A stretch of 64,000 nucleotides of DNA from Abyssogena phaseoliformis symbiont OG214 (GTDB lineage Bacteria; Pseudomonadota; Gammaproteobacteria; PS1; Pseudothioglobaceae): NCBI RefSeq assembly GCF_016592595.1, contig NZ_AP012977.1, positions 558,001 to 622,000 of the forward strand. The letters run 5' to 3'. Of this stretch, positions 34,567 to 43,542 are shown piece after piece. The first letter of the stretch is position 1. Every line of letters starts with the position of its first letter. Under the pieces are notes generated by a model. That model made no database searches, was not told where the DNA came from, and worked only from the letters and a program-made list of their open reading frames with translations. The translations under genes and the position numbers were made by a program.

Positions 34567-35292
34567 ATGGGTATTTATTTAGGTATTAATATTGATCATA
34601 TTGCCACCATCAGGCAAGCCAGAGGTACAAACTACCCCTCACCAATAGAGGCGGCTTTATTATGTGAAAAATCAGGCGCAGACAGTATTACACTACATTT
34701 GCGTGAAGACAGACGCCACATTCAAGATGCCGATGTGGAAATTCTACGTAACCAACTCACCACAAAAATGAACCTAGAAATAGCAGCAACAGATGAAATG
34801 ATTGCCATTGCTAGCAAAATCAAACCTCAGGATTGTTGTCTAGTGCCTGAAAATCGTGAGGAGTTAACCACCGAAGGTGGGCTTGATGTAGCATCGCAAA
34901 TATCCAGAATGAAAGACGTTTGCCTACGCTTGAACGAATCACATATTATTGTTTCTTTGTTTATTGACGCACAAAAAAATCAAATTGATGCAGCTAAACA
35001 GTGTGGTGCGTCTGTGATTGAGCTCCATACTGGGCATTATGCTAATGCAACTAATGAGGCGCAACTAGTAGAACTTGAAAAGATCAAAACTATGACCACT
35101 TATGCACACTCAATTGGCTTGCAAGTCAATGCAGGTCATGGACTGACCTTGGAAAATACAACTGCCATTGCTAAATTACCTGAAATTGTTGAGCTTAATA
35201 TCGGGCATTCAATTATTGCCAGAGCCGTGTTTGTCGGGCTTGAAGTCACCACTCGTGAGATGAAAACATTAATACTAGAGGCAAGATTATGA
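34567..35292 (+). CDS. pdxJ: Pyridoxine 5'-phosphate synthase
   Basis: 241 residues. A TIM barrel condensing 1-deoxyxylulose 5-phosphate with 3-amino-2-oxopropyl phosphate. The N-terminal [36 protein letters not shown], the acid-bearing [10 protein letters not shown] and the C-terminal [11 protein letters not shown] and [15 protein letters not shown] are clear. It lies between recO and acpS, as in E. coli, and overlaps acpS (ATGA). Confidence 0.96.
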   Translation: MGIYLGINIDHIATIRQARGTNYPSPIEAALLCEKSGADSITLHLREDRRHIQDADVEILRNQLTTKMNLEIAATDEMIAIASKIKPQDCCLVPENREELTTEGGLDVASQISRMKDVCLRLNESHIIVSLFIDAQKNQIDAAKQCGASVIELHTGHYANATNEAQLVELEKIKTMTTYAHSIGLQVNAGHGLTLENTTAIAKLPEIVELNIGHSIIARAVFVGLEVTTREMKTLILEARL

Positions 35293-35672
35293 TTTATGGC
35301 GTGGGCACTGATATTATCAATATCAAACGTATTGAGCACATATTAAGCAAAAACAAACAAGGCTTTGTGAAACGCGTATTGTCCGAACATGAACAAGCCC
35401 TATTTGCCAATAAAGGCGACAGTGCTGCTTATTGCGCCAAACGTTTTGCCGCTAAAGAAGCCTTTGTAAAGGCTTTGGGTACGGGTATTGGTAAGATTGT
35501 TAGTTTTCAAGATTTAACCGTACGTAATAATGAAAACGGCAAGCCGTATTTTATTCCTAGCGAAAAATTACGTTTATACCTTGTGAATAAAAACATTAAG
35601 CAGGCGCATCTTAGTTTGTCAGATGAAAAATTTAACGCTATAGCATTTGTCGTTTTAGAAACAGAAAACTAA
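35289..35672 (+). CDS. acpS: Holo-[acyl-carrier-protein] synthase
   Basis: 127 residues. It attaches phosphopantetheine to acyl carrier protein. [16 protein letters not shown] with the Mg-binding aspartate is at the N-terminus and [19 protein letters not shown] in the middle; HLSLSDE is near the end. It closes the rnc operon and converges on the next gene, overlapping it by 4 bp. Confidence 0.95.
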   Translation: MIYGVGTDIINIKRIEHILSKNKQGFVKRVLSEHEQALFANKGDSAAYCAKRFAAKEAFVKALGTGIGKIVSFQDLTVRNNENGKPYFIPSEKLRLYLVNKNIKQAHLSLSDEKFNAIAFVVLETEN

Positions 35673-35974
35673 TTGATATATTGACCAAACCCCGCTTTAT
35701 AAGCCTCATTCTTAGTACCAATACAACCAAATTTTTTTGCGGTTTGATAACTAGATACAGCTAAAGGATATTGTTCTAATACAGGTATAGGCGTTTTGTG
35801 CATTTTAAAGCGTTTTAAGCCTTTATTCATTCGTTGAGACCCTGCTGGATTTAACCCGCCACAGTTTTCATTGTAATACTTTACCGCACCAACAATTGCC
35901 AGCATTTCGTTGGGTGAAAGTGCCAATCCGTTAAAACTGATAGCAAGTAATAAAAAAGCGAGTATTTTTTTCAT
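35669..35974 (-). CDS. Small periplasmic protein of unknown function
   Basis: 101 residues with a clean signal peptide (MKKILAFLLLAISFNGLA, cleavage after LA). The mature part has two cysteines, in NENCGG and KKFGCIG, which could form a disulfide. It contains YYNENCGGLNPAGSQRMNKGL and ends [12 protein letters not shown] do not recognise the family. It converges on acpS with a 4-bp overlap and the frame is intact. Confidence 0.65.
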   Translation of the reverse strand: MKKILAFLLLAISFNGLALSPNEMLAIVGAVKYYNENCGGLNPAGSQRMNKGLKRFKMHKTPIPVLEQYPLAVSSYQTAKKFGCIGTKNEAYKAGFGQYIN

Positions 35975-36017
35975 TTCATTTCATTAGGTTGTTAAGAATT
36001 TTTTGTTCAATTTTTTG

Positions 36018-36756
36018 TTAGTTAGTGTTGCTCATTTCTTTACTTTTTGGTTGGAATCCTTCGGGAAATTTTGTCCTACTTGAATATTTAGAACTTCTTA
36101 AATCAGCATTTCCTAAATTAACTTCGCGTAAATCAGCTTTGTTAAAGCTAATATTTTTAAACTGTCTTTCTGTAAATAGTTTAAAAAGGTTGGACGTGTC
36201 TTTTTTAATTGTGAAATCTTGCAGGTCAAATATACATCCATCTAAGTCAAGTTCGCTTGCTTTATATTCATTGGTAAGCCACTGTAGCATAAGTTCGCCT
36301 CTCATAATTGCTAGTCGATTTTCTTGGAAAGCTTTTTAACACCTTGATAAAAGCAAGTTTTATTTCTTCTTTATACTTTGGTACTTTTTTCACTAAGTTG
36401 GTTAGTCTTTGTGTGGCAATCTCATGACGAACAACCTTATTATTGGTGAGCTTTTTAAAAGCATCGAAAAAATAGTTTTGATGAATATTTTCACGAGTAT
36501 CGCAGGTTCGAAAATACCATAATAAAGTAGTAGTTGGTAGTGCTAGTAGCACCAAAAATAATGGATTGATTGGTGGTTTGCAAGTGTGGTTTGTAATACA
36601 GTCGCATATAGGTTGATATAGATATTTAGCAGATAAAATACCTAGAATAGCATTTAAAAATAAACAAAGAAGACGATGTTTTAAAGTCTTGCCTTTTATA
36701 TATGAACCAAGGGTTTTAATTTTTGATATGAATTGGGTTATTTTTGATAAAAACAC
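36018..36756 (-). pseudogene. Frameshifted membrane protein with pentapeptide-like C-terminus
   Basis: From ATG 36756 the frame gives an N-terminal membrane pair (LLCLFLNAILGILSAKYLY and INPLFLVLLALPTTTLLWYF), then TCDTRENIHQNYFFDAFKKL and a helical stretch to LAFIKVLKSF. A shift near 36320 moves the continuation FQENRLAIMRGELMLQWL into another frame. That runs through DLDGCIFDLQDF and ISFNKADLREVNLGNADLRSS to a stop at 36018. The A(D/N)LxxxxL pattern is a short pentapeptide-repeat tract. The start lies inside the end of ubiG by 19 bp. Confidence 0.7.
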
Positions 36757-37436
36757 AAATAATTTACACTCACATCATCTTCAAATTTATAGGCTTTTGT
36801 AAAGGGGTTATAGGTCATACCAACCATGCCTTTTAGGGTTAAACCTGAGTGTCTTGCCCATTCGTCCATTTCACTAGGCTGGATGAATTTATCCCAGTCG
36901 TGCGTGCCTTGGGGCAGGAGTTTGAGGATGTATTCTGCACCGATGATAGCGAATAAATAGGATTTGGCGTTGCGGTTGATGGTTGAAAAGAAGGCTTGTC
37001 CGCTAGGTTTGACTAATTTGCTACAAGCTTTGATAATTGAGCTAGGGTCGGGCACGTGTTCTAACATTTCTAAACAGGACACAATATCAAACTTTTCGGG
37101 GTGTTGCTCGGCAAATTCTTCCACAGGGATTTTTTGATAATCCACCTCCAAGCCTGATTCAAGCAAGTGCAATTTAGCAACTTCTAAGCCTGCTTCTGCC
37201 ATGTCAATGCCTGTCACAATCGCGCCTTCTAAAGCGAGGGACTCTGCCAAGATGCCACCACCGCAGCCAACATCAAGGATTTTTTTATCCTTGAGTGAGC
37301 CACCACATTTCTCTTTGATGTAATTTAGCCTGAGCGGGTTAATATCATGTAAGGGTTTAAATTCAGAGTTTTTATCCCACCAGCGTGATGCTAGGGCGGC
37401 GAATTTATCAATTTCGTTAAAATCTACGTTGCTCAT
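36738..37436 (-). CDS. ubiG: Ubiquinone biosynthesis O-methyltransferase UbiG
   Basis: 232 residues. SAM-binding motif I is LDVGCGGGILAESLALEGA (near residue 50). NRN-like SWWDKNSEFKPLHDINPLRLNYI at the N-terminus and FFSTINRNAKSYLFAIIGAEYIL further on are UbiG hallmarks. It performs both O-methylations of the ubiquinone ring. Its start overlaps the bcp stop (ATGA). Confidence 0.95.
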   Translation of the reverse strand: MSNVDFNEIDKFAALASRWWDKNSEFKPLHDINPLRLNYIKEKCGGSLKDKKILDVGCGGGILAESLALEGAIVTGIDMAEAGLEVAKLHLLESGLEVDYQKIPVEEFAEQHPEKFDIVSCLEMLEHVPDPSSIIKACSKLVKPSGQAFFSTINRNAKSYLFAIIGAEYILKLLPQGTHDWDKFIQPSEMDEWARHSGLTLKGMVGMTYNPFTKAYKFEDDVSVNYLCFYQK

Positions 37437-37882
37437 AGTGCTTGCAAATAAGCCAAAACTGCCTCAGCATGACCTTTGACCTTAACCTTGTCCCAAGATT
37501 TGAGAATATTGCCATCAGCATCAATCAAGAAAGTTGACCTTACAATGCCCATATATTCACGCCCCATAAACTTTTTTAACTGCCAAACGTTAAACAATTC
37601 GCACAAAGTGCCATCAACATCAGCAATCAGTTCAAAAGGGAAATTTTGCTTGGCTTTAAATTTTTCATGTTTGGTTAAATCATCTTTTGAAACACCATAA
37701 ATCACCGTATTGGCATCTACAAAGGCTTGATGATTGTCTCTAAAATCTTGCCCTTCGGTGGTGCATCCTGGGGTGGCGTCTTTGGGGTAAAAATACAACA
37801 CGATGTTGCGTCCTCGAGTGTCGGGAATGCTTATTTCTAAATCGCTTGTAGCGGCGCAGGTAATTGGTTGAACTTTATTCAT
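37433..37882 (-). CDS. bcp: Peroxiredoxin, Bcp/PrxQ type
   Basis: 149 residues. The peroxidatic cysteine is in FYPKDATPGCTTEGQDFRD, with YGVSKDDLTKHEKFK and MGIVRSTFLIDADG following. The PrxQ resolving cysteine five residues after the peroxidatic one is missing (CTTEGQD), so it is a one-cysteine form or uses another partner. It reduces hydroperoxides with thioredoxin-like donors. It is divergent from lepA, with a large inverted repeat between them. Confidence 0.93.
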   Translation of the reverse strand: MNKVQPITCAATSDLEISIPDTRGRNIVLYFYPKDATPGCTTEGQDFRDNHQAFVDANTVIYGVSKDDLTKHEKFKAKQNFPFELIADVDGTLCELFNVWQLKKFMGREYMGIVRSTFLIDADGNILKSWDKVKVKGHAEAVLAYLQAL

Positions 37883-37926
37883 GACTGTATAATGATACGC
37901 TTAAAAAAAATCTATTTTACCATATG

Positions 37927-38089
37927 AGAGACCTTTACATAAGTATGAACAATCATCAAAACACCAGATTTCATCAACTTGGGAATTTTTTAAATCCACG
38001 CCTAGCAGAGCTAAGGGTGTTTTTAAAAAATTCCCAAGTTGATGAAATCTGGTGTTTTGTCAATCATCCCTATTTATGTAAAGGTCTCT
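37927..38089. repeat. Long inverted repeat (68-bp arms) directly before the lepA start codon
   Basis: Left arm 37927-37994, right arm 38022-38089, loop 27 nt, no length differences between arms. The inner 38 bp (37957-37994 with 38022-38059) and the outer 16 bp (37927-37942 with 38074-38089) pair perfectly, while 14 bp between them do not. The right arm ends one base before the lepA ATG and includes its AAAGG ribosome site. A transcript from left of the repeat would bury the ribosome site in a long stem. Confidence 0.95.
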
Positions 38090-39877
38090 ATGAAAAACAT
38101 TCGTAATTTTTCAATTATTGCTCATATTGACCACGGTAAATCAACCATTGCTGATCGCTTTATTCAGTTTTGTGGTGGTTTGAGTGATCGGGAAATGTCA
38201 GCACAAGTACTAGATTCTATGGACATTGAAAAAGAACGAGGCATTACCATTAAATCTCAAAGTGTTACGCTTGATTATCAGGCTAGAAATGGTGAAACTT
38301 ATCAATTAAATTTTATTGATACACCGGGTCATGTGGATTTTTCTTATGAAGTGTCTCGCTCACTTTCTGCTTGTGAGGGTGCACTACTTATTGTTGATGC
38401 ATCACAAGGAGTTGAAGCGCAAACAGTTGCAAATTGTTATATGGCACTAGACCAAGGTTTAGAAGTAGTGCCTGTACTTAATAAAATTGACTTACCAGCA
38501 GCAGACCCTGAGCAGGTGGTGGATGAAATTGAAGATGTGATTGGCGTTGAGGCGCATGATGCGGTTCATGCCAGTGCCAAATTAGGCATTGGTATTGAGG
38601 ATATTTTAGAACAAATTGTAGAAAAAATCCCCGCCCCCAAAGGTAATATTGATGCACCTATTAAAGCTTTAATCATTGATTCTTGGTTTGATAATTACTT
38701 GGGTGTGGTGTCTTTAATTCGCGTGATTGATGGCGAAATTAGAACCAAAACAAAAATTAAGATTTTCTCAAACGGTGAAGAACATTTGGTAGATGAGGTG
38801 GGTGTGTTCACACCTAAGCGCAAAAAAACAGACAGTTTAAAAGCAGGAGAGGTTGGGTTTTTAATTGCCAGTATTAAAAATATTGATGGTGCACCAGTGG
38901 GAGATACCATTACAGGTGCTAAAAATTCTGCATCAGAACCTTTGGAAGGTTTTAAACCTGTACAACCTCGTGTATTTGCAGGTATTTTCCCCATTTCTGG
39001 TGAAGATTACGAGAAGTTTCGCGATGCCTTGGCAAAACTTCGTCTAAATGATGCAGCGTTGCAATACGAACCTGAAAATTCAGATACATTGGGTTTTGGC
39101 TTTCGCATTGGGTTTTTAGGTTTACTGCACATGGAAATTGTTCAAGAGCGCTTGGAGCGAGAATACGATCTTGATTTAATTACCACTGCACCGACTGTCA
39201 TTTATGAAATTCTTGACACTAGAGGCACTATTCACAGAGTAGATAGCCCCTCAAAAATGCCAACTAATCAAGGTATTGCTGAATTTAGAGAGCCAATTAT
39301 TACAGCAAACATTCTAGTAACTGACGAATACGTGGGTGCAGTAATTAGCTTATGTGTTGAAAAACGTGGCGTGCAAAAAAATATTACTTATATGGGCAGG
39401 CAAGTGTCCCTTATTTATGAATTACCACTCAATGAGGTTGTGCTTGATTTTTTTGATCGATTAAAATCTGTATCACGCGGTTTTGCCTCCATGGATTATC
39501 ATTTTGAGCGTTATCAAGAATCTGATTTAATTCGCCTAGATATCATGATTAACCAAGAGCCAGTAGATGCGCTAGCACTTATTATTCACCGAGACGATTC
39601 TGTGCGCAAAGGGCGTGAATTGGCTGAAAAGATGAAAGAGCTTATTCCACGGCAAATGTTTGATGTTGCTATTCAGGCCTGTATTGGTTCCAAAATTATT
39701 TCACGCTCAAACGTAAAAGCCCTTAGAAAAAATGTGACTGCTAAATGCTATGGTGGTGATGTTTCGCGTAAACGAAAACTACTTGACAAACAGAAAAAAG
39801 GCAAAAAACGTATGCGTAGCATGGGTAGAGTGGACATTCCTCAGGAGGCATTTTTAGCAGTTTTACATATCGATTGA
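38090..39877 (+). CDS. lepA: Elongation factor 4 (LepA)
   Basis: 595 residues from ATG 38090 ([19 protein letters not shown]), the usual length. G1 AHIDHGKST, the switch region [15 protein letters not shown] and NKIDLP are present, and the C-terminal [20 protein letters not shown] is family-specific. It back-translocates ribosomes. An in-frame start 17 codons earlier lies in the right arm of the inverted repeat and is rejected, because the family begins with MKNIRN and AAAGG precedes 38090. Confidence 0.97.
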   Translation: MKNIRNFSIIAHIDHGKSTIADRFIQFCGGLSDREMSAQVLDSMDIEKERGITIKSQSVTLDYQARNGETYQLNFIDTPGHVDFSYEVSRSLSACEGALLIVDASQGVEAQTVANCYMALDQGLEVVPVLNKIDLPAADPEQVVDEIEDVIGVEAHDAVHASAKLGIGIEDILEQIVEKIPAPKGNIDAPIKALIIDSWFDNYLGVVSLIRVIDGEIRTKTKIKIFSNGEEHLVDEVGVFTPKRKKTDSLKAGEVGFLIASIKNIDGAPVGDTITGAKNSASEPLEGFKPVQPRVFAGIFPISGEDYEKFRDALAKLRLNDAALQYEPENSDTLGFGFRIGFLGLLHMEIVQERLEREYDLDLITTAPTVIYEILDTRGTIHRVDSPSKMPTNQGIAEFREPIITANILVTDEYVGAVISLCVEKRGVQKNITYMGRQVSLIYELPLNEVVLDFFDRLKSVSRGFASMDYHFERYQESDLIRLDIMINQEPVDALALIIHRDDSVRKGRELAEKMKELIPRQMFDVAIQACIGSKIISRSNVKALRKNVTAKCYGGDVSRKRKLLDKQKKGKKRMRSMGRVDIPQEAFLAVLHID

Positions 39878-39941
39878 CAATATCACTTGCTGTTTTGTTT
39901 TACAACAGTTTACAAAAAGATATACAATAATATTATAATTG

Positions 39942-39962
39942 CTATTAGTTTGTAACTAATAG
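39942..39962. promoter_or_regulatory. Putative toxin-antitoxin operator
   Basis: Perfect 9-bp arms CTATTAGTT/AACTAATAG separated by TGT, 8 bp before the antitoxin ATG. A TATAAT-like box lies just upstream. Type II antitoxins of the RelB/DinJ class usually bind such palindromes to autorepress. The position fits that role. Confidence 0.6.
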
Positions 39963-39970
39963 GTGTTGTT

Positions 39971-40224
39971 ATGACGCCTTTACTCAGTGCAAGAATTGAC
40001 AATGATACAAAAATCAAACTTGTAAACAAATTGGACTTAACCCTTCTTAAACCATTAAACTATTCGTCATGGTGGTTATTAATTCTGGCTCAATTCCGTT
40101 TAAATTAATCGCTAAACAGTCCAACCAAGAAACTATAAAGGCTATGCAAGAATTAGAAAGTGGTAATGGTATTAAAGTTGGCGGAGTTAAAGCATTATTT
40201 AAAGAGCTTGATGTTGAGATGTAA
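39971..40224 (+). pseudogene. Frameshifted RelB/DinJ-family antitoxin
   Basis: The start MTPLLSARIDNDTKIKLVNKL is the ribbon-helix-helix DNA-binding part of DinJ. It runs out of frame into a stop near 40108. The toxin-neutralising C-terminal half (NSGSIPFKLIAK, then NQETIKAMQELESGNGIKV) continues in another frame to TAA at 40222-40224. The middle looks partly replaced (LNYSSWWLLI), so at least one indel separates the two halves. Its stop overlaps the toxin start (TAATG). Confidence 0.8.
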
Positions 40225-40499
40225 TGTTGGAAATTGTTTATTCAACACAATTTAAAAAGGATTTAAAAAAAGTTAGGAAATTACCATTGCCTGATTTAAG
40301 GGCTGTTTTTGAAATGATTCAAGCTTTAGAAAAGCAACAAAGGTTACAGGAAAAATATAAAGACCATTGTCCCAGTGATCATTATATTGATTTTCGAGAA
40401 TGCCATATTAAGCCTGATTTATTACTTGTTTATCAAACTAGTTTTGTTGAGCTTAAACTTATTAGAATTGATAGCCCGCCCCACAGCGAATTATTCTAA
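40224..40499 (+). CDS. YafQ-like RelE-superfamily toxin
   Basis: 91 residues. The ribosome-dependent mRNA nuclease family shows YSTQFKKDLKKVRKL, KYKDHCPSDHYIDFRECHIKPDLLLVYQ and a terminal SPPHSELF. Residues matching the YafQ active site (His of YKDH, His of ECHI, Asp of PDL, late His and Phe) are present; the family Trp after PD is Leu. The toxin is complete while its antitoxin is broken, so it is either weakened, little expressed, or neutralised by the surviving antitoxin half. It converges on ypjD. Confidence 0.85.
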   Translation: MLEIVYSTQFKKDLKKVRKLPLPDLRAVFEMIQALEKQQRLQEKYKDHCPSDHYIDFRECHIKPDLLLVYQTSFVELKLIRIDSPPHSELF

Positions 40500-41287
40500 T
40501 TCAAAAGCCTTTCTAAGACGAATTTAGAGCCAAAATAAGCAATAACCAAAATACCAAAGCCAATTTGTGTGGCAGTGATGGCTTGCTTTCCACGCCAGCC
40601 AAAGGCTTTTCTGCCAAAAACAAGTATGGCAAAAATAATCCATGCAATAATTGAAAGGGTGGTTTTATGTATCAAGTGTTGGGCAAATATATCTTGTATA
40701 AAAATAAAGCCAGAAAGTAATGATAAGGTTAATAAATAAAAACCAATTCTAAGGCTTTGAAATAGCAATGCTTCCATGGTTTGTAGTGCTGGCAGTTTGT
40801 TGATAAAGCCATTAACTTTTCTTGCGTGCAAGTACTTTTCTTGGATTTTTAACAATACAGATTGGCACACTGCTAAAGCCAATAAGGCATAGGCAGTGAT
40901 TGATAAAAATACGTGTGAAGCAATATTTAGTGGAATGACTTTGTTTATCGTGTCTGGAAAGGTGATACTAAAGACTAGTGTGAATGCCACTAATGGGTAA
41001 ACCAATATGCCTAATGCGTGCACAGGTTTGGATAATGAGGATAAAAACAACAAAACAGCAATCAACCAAGCAACAAATGAGGCACTATTTGCTAAGCCAA
41101 AAACAATGCCTTTGTCACTCCAAAAGTGACTAAAGGTGAGCGCTTGTGCAATCATGGCAAAACTGACCAACAAAAAAATGGTTTTTTGATGCTGGTGCTG
41201 GGTTTTATTTTTCACAAAATAACGCATTAGTAAAAGGGCTGCAACCAAATACAAAGCTATCGCAAAGTAAGATAAAAGCATAATCAA
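40496..41287 (-). CDS. ypjD: YpjD/HemX-like cytochrome c assembly family membrane protein
   Basis: 263 residues with about eight spans (YFAIALYLVAALLLMRYF, IPLNIASHVFLSITAYALLALAVCQSVLL, IGFYLLTLSLLSGFIF, HLIHKTTLSIIAWIIFAILVFGR). Histidines in NIASHVFL and QHLIHKTTLS match the heme-handling positions of the CcsA/HemX superfamily. In E. coli ypjD also lies divergent from ffh, as here. Its exact substrate is unknown. Confidence 0.85.
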   Translation of the reverse strand: MIMLLSYFAIALYLVAALLLMRYFVKNKTQHQHQKTIFLLVSFAMIAQALTFSHFWSDKGIVFGLANSASFVAWLIAVLLFLSSLSKPVHALGILVYPLVAFTLVFSITFPDTINKVIPLNIASHVFLSITAYALLALAVCQSVLLKIQEKYLHARKVNGFINKLPALQTMEALLFQSLRIGFYLLTLSLLSGFIFIQDIFAQHLIHKTTLSIIAWIIFAILVFGRKAFGWRGKQAITATQIGFGILVIAYFGSKFVLERLLN

Positions 41288-41343
41288 CTTTTGAATTAAT
41301 ACAAAGTACTATAATACGACACTTTAGTTATATTTATTTAAAA

Positions 41344-42753
41344 ATGTTTGATAATTTAACCGAGCGTCTACAAAATAGTTTTAAAGTCTTACAAGGAAAA
41401 AACAAACTATCTGAATCCAATATTAAAGAGGCAATTCGTGAAGTGCGTCGTGCACTACTTGAGGCTGATGTTGCACTTGAGGTGATTAAGGTATTTTTAG
41501 ACCAAGTTCAAACCAAGGTATTAGGGCTTAAAGTTGGACAAGGGCTAAAACCATCACAAGCATTTATTAAACTGGTTGAAACTGAATTAACTGAGATTAT
41601 TGGTGGTGAGACCGAATTGCTTGATTTAAAAACCCAGCCGCCAGCTATTATTATGGTGGCAGGTTTGCAAGGTGCGGGTAAAACCACCTCAATTGCCAAG
41701 CTTGCACTTTATTTAAAACAGCGTGAAAACAAAAAAGTATTAGTAGTCAGTGCTGATGTTTATCGTCCTGCTGCTATTGAACAATTAGAAATATTAGCCA
41801 AGCAAGTTGAGGTGGATTTTTTCCCATCAACAATTGGTGACAAGCCTTCAGATATTGTTACTAGTGCTAAAAAGCACGCACAAAAACAATTTTTTGATGT
41901 TTTATTGGTTGATACCGCAGGTCGTTTGCATATAGATGAGCAAATGATGGATGAAATTAAAACCTTACAGAATAAAGTCAACCCAATTGAAACTTTGTTT
42001 GTGGTTGATTCTATGACGGGTCAGGATGCGGCGCATACTGCCAAAGCATTTGCTGATGCATTGCCATTAACAGGGGTTATTCTTACCAAAACTGATGGTG
42101 ATGCTAGAGGTGGTGCGGCATTGTCTGTGCGTCATATTACGGGCAAGCCGATTAAGTTTTTAGGTATTGGTGAGAAAATTGATGCCTTGGAGCTATTCCA
42201 TCCAGAGCGTGTGGTTTCAAGGCTTTTGGGTATGGGCGATGTACTTTCATTGGTAGAAGAAATTTCACGTAAGGTTGATCATAAAAAAGCGCAAAAGTCC
42301 GTCAAAAAAATGGCTAAAGATCAATTTGATTTATCCGATATGCGTGACCAACTTTTGCAAATGGAGCAAATGGGTGGTATGGAAGCATTGATGGACAAAC
42401 TGCCAGGTATTATGATGGGTCAAATTCCACAAAATGTTAAAAATCAAATCATGGGTGGGGCTGAAACCAAGAAAATGGTTGCCATTATTAATTCGATGAC
42501 ACCTAAAGAGCGTAGCCACATTAAGCTCATTAAAGGTTTGCGCAAGGCGCGTATTGCTAATGGCTCTGGTACGAACGTCCAAGCAGTTAACAAACTCATC
42601 AAGCAGTTTGAAAAAATGCAAAAACAAATGAAAAAAATGGGCGGTGGGAAGATGCAAAAAATGATGGCTAAAATGGCAGGCGCTGATGGTATGCCTGATT
42701 TCTCTAAGATGAAATTGCCTAATATGGATGGCGGTAATAAGTTTCCTTTTTAA
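41344..42753 (+). CDS. ffh: Signal recognition particle protein Ffh
   Basis: 469 residues. The N domain is followed by the GTPase with GLQGAGKTTSIAKLA, DTAGRLHID, TKTDGDARGGAAL and a methionine-rich M domain from about residue 300 (LLQMEQMGGMEALMDKLPG..., KMQKQMKKMGGGKMQKMM). It directs inner-membrane protein insertion with FtsY and 4.5S RNA. A TATAAT lies at 41310-41315, about 30 bp before the ATG. Confidence 0.97.
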   Translation: MFDNLTERLQNSFKVLQGKNKLSESNIKEAIREVRRALLEADVALEVIKVFLDQVQTKVLGLKVGQGLKPSQAFIKLVETELTEIIGGETELLDLKTQPPAIIMVAGLQGAGKTTSIAKLALYLKQRENKKVLVVSADVYRPAAIEQLEILAKQVEVDFFPSTIGDKPSDIVTSAKKHAQKQFFDVLLVDTAGRLHIDEQMMDEIKTLQNKVNPIETLFVVDSMTGQDAAHTAKAFADALPLTGVILTKTDGDARGGAALSVRHITGKPIKFLGIGEKIDALELFHPERVVSRLLGMGDVLSLVEEISRKVDHKKAQKSVKKMAKDQFDLSDMRDQLLQMEQMGGMEALMDKLPGIMMGQIPQNVKNQIMGGAETKKMVAIINSMTPKERSHIKLIKGLRKARIANGSGTNVQAVNKLIKQFEKMQKQMKKMGGGKMQKMMAKMAGADGMPDFSKMKLPNMDGGNKFPF

Positions 42754-42759
42754 GGGTTA

Positions 42760-43526
42760 CTAGATTTCAATAGTACCTGTCATGTATTTGATGGCTTTGC
42801 CAGAGATTTTTACTCTTTGACCTAAGTGTTGACATTTAACTTCGCCACCTCGTTTTGAGAGTTGTTTTGCAATTAGGTTGTTTTTATCAAGTTTTTTGAC
42901 CAATACGGAACAAGCTGGGTGAATGAAGAACCTGTAACAGGATCTTCATCGATGCCATATTTTGGTACGAAACACCGAATAACAAAATCAAAATCACCTC
43001 CTTTGCTGTAATTACAACCCTTCTTAAATCCAATTGACTTAATAAGGATAGGTATGGTTTTGCAGTTAATATGTTTTGTTCGTCTTTAAAAACGACAATA
43101 TAATCTTCGGATTTGAGACATGCAATGGGTGTTATTGAAAATGCGTTTAAAATTTGTTCAGGTATTGGAGGTTGGGCTGGAAAATCCATTTCTAACCATT
43201 CTTTATTTTTAGTGACAATTAGAGTACCACTCTTTGATGAAAATTGTATTTTATTTTGCTCATATTCAAGAATATTAAACAATACAAATGCAGCGGCAAG
43301 TGTGGCATGACTGCATAAGTTAACCTCACAAATAGGCATGAACCACCTGATTTTATAAGTTAATCCAGTGGGAACAGAAAGTGCCGTTTCAGAAAGATTA
43401 TGTTCACTTGCTATTGATTTGCATAAGTTCATCAGATGGCCACTTTTCAAGTGGGCAAACTGCTGCAGGATTGCCTTCAAATAGTTTGTTTGCAAAGGCA
43501 TCAATTTGATAGATGGTTAATGCCAT
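42760..43526 (-). pseudogene. Decayed PhzF-family epimerase/isomerase
   Basis: The start MALTIYQIDAFANKLFEGNPAAVCPLEKWPSDELM (from ATG 43526) carries the PhzF FxGNPAAV motif. The continuation lies in other frames: FMPICEVNLCSHATLAAAFVLFN (HATLA motif), SGTLIVTKNKEWLEMDFPA, and a tail ending RVKISGKAIKYMTGTIEI with TAG at 42760. Several shifts are needed. Members isomerise small acids; this copy is dead. Confidence 0.8.
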
Positions 43527-43542
43527 ATTTTATGTTGATGAA

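Noticed and set aside
38039-38089. Upstream in-frame start adding 17 residues to LepA
   Set aside because: The extension is the right arm of the inverted repeat, the family begins MKNIRN, and AAAGG precedes ATG 38090.
37924-38106. 60-codon open frame through the inverted repeat
   Set aside because: It is produced by the hairpin arms, which encode no recognisable protein, and it overlaps the lepA start.
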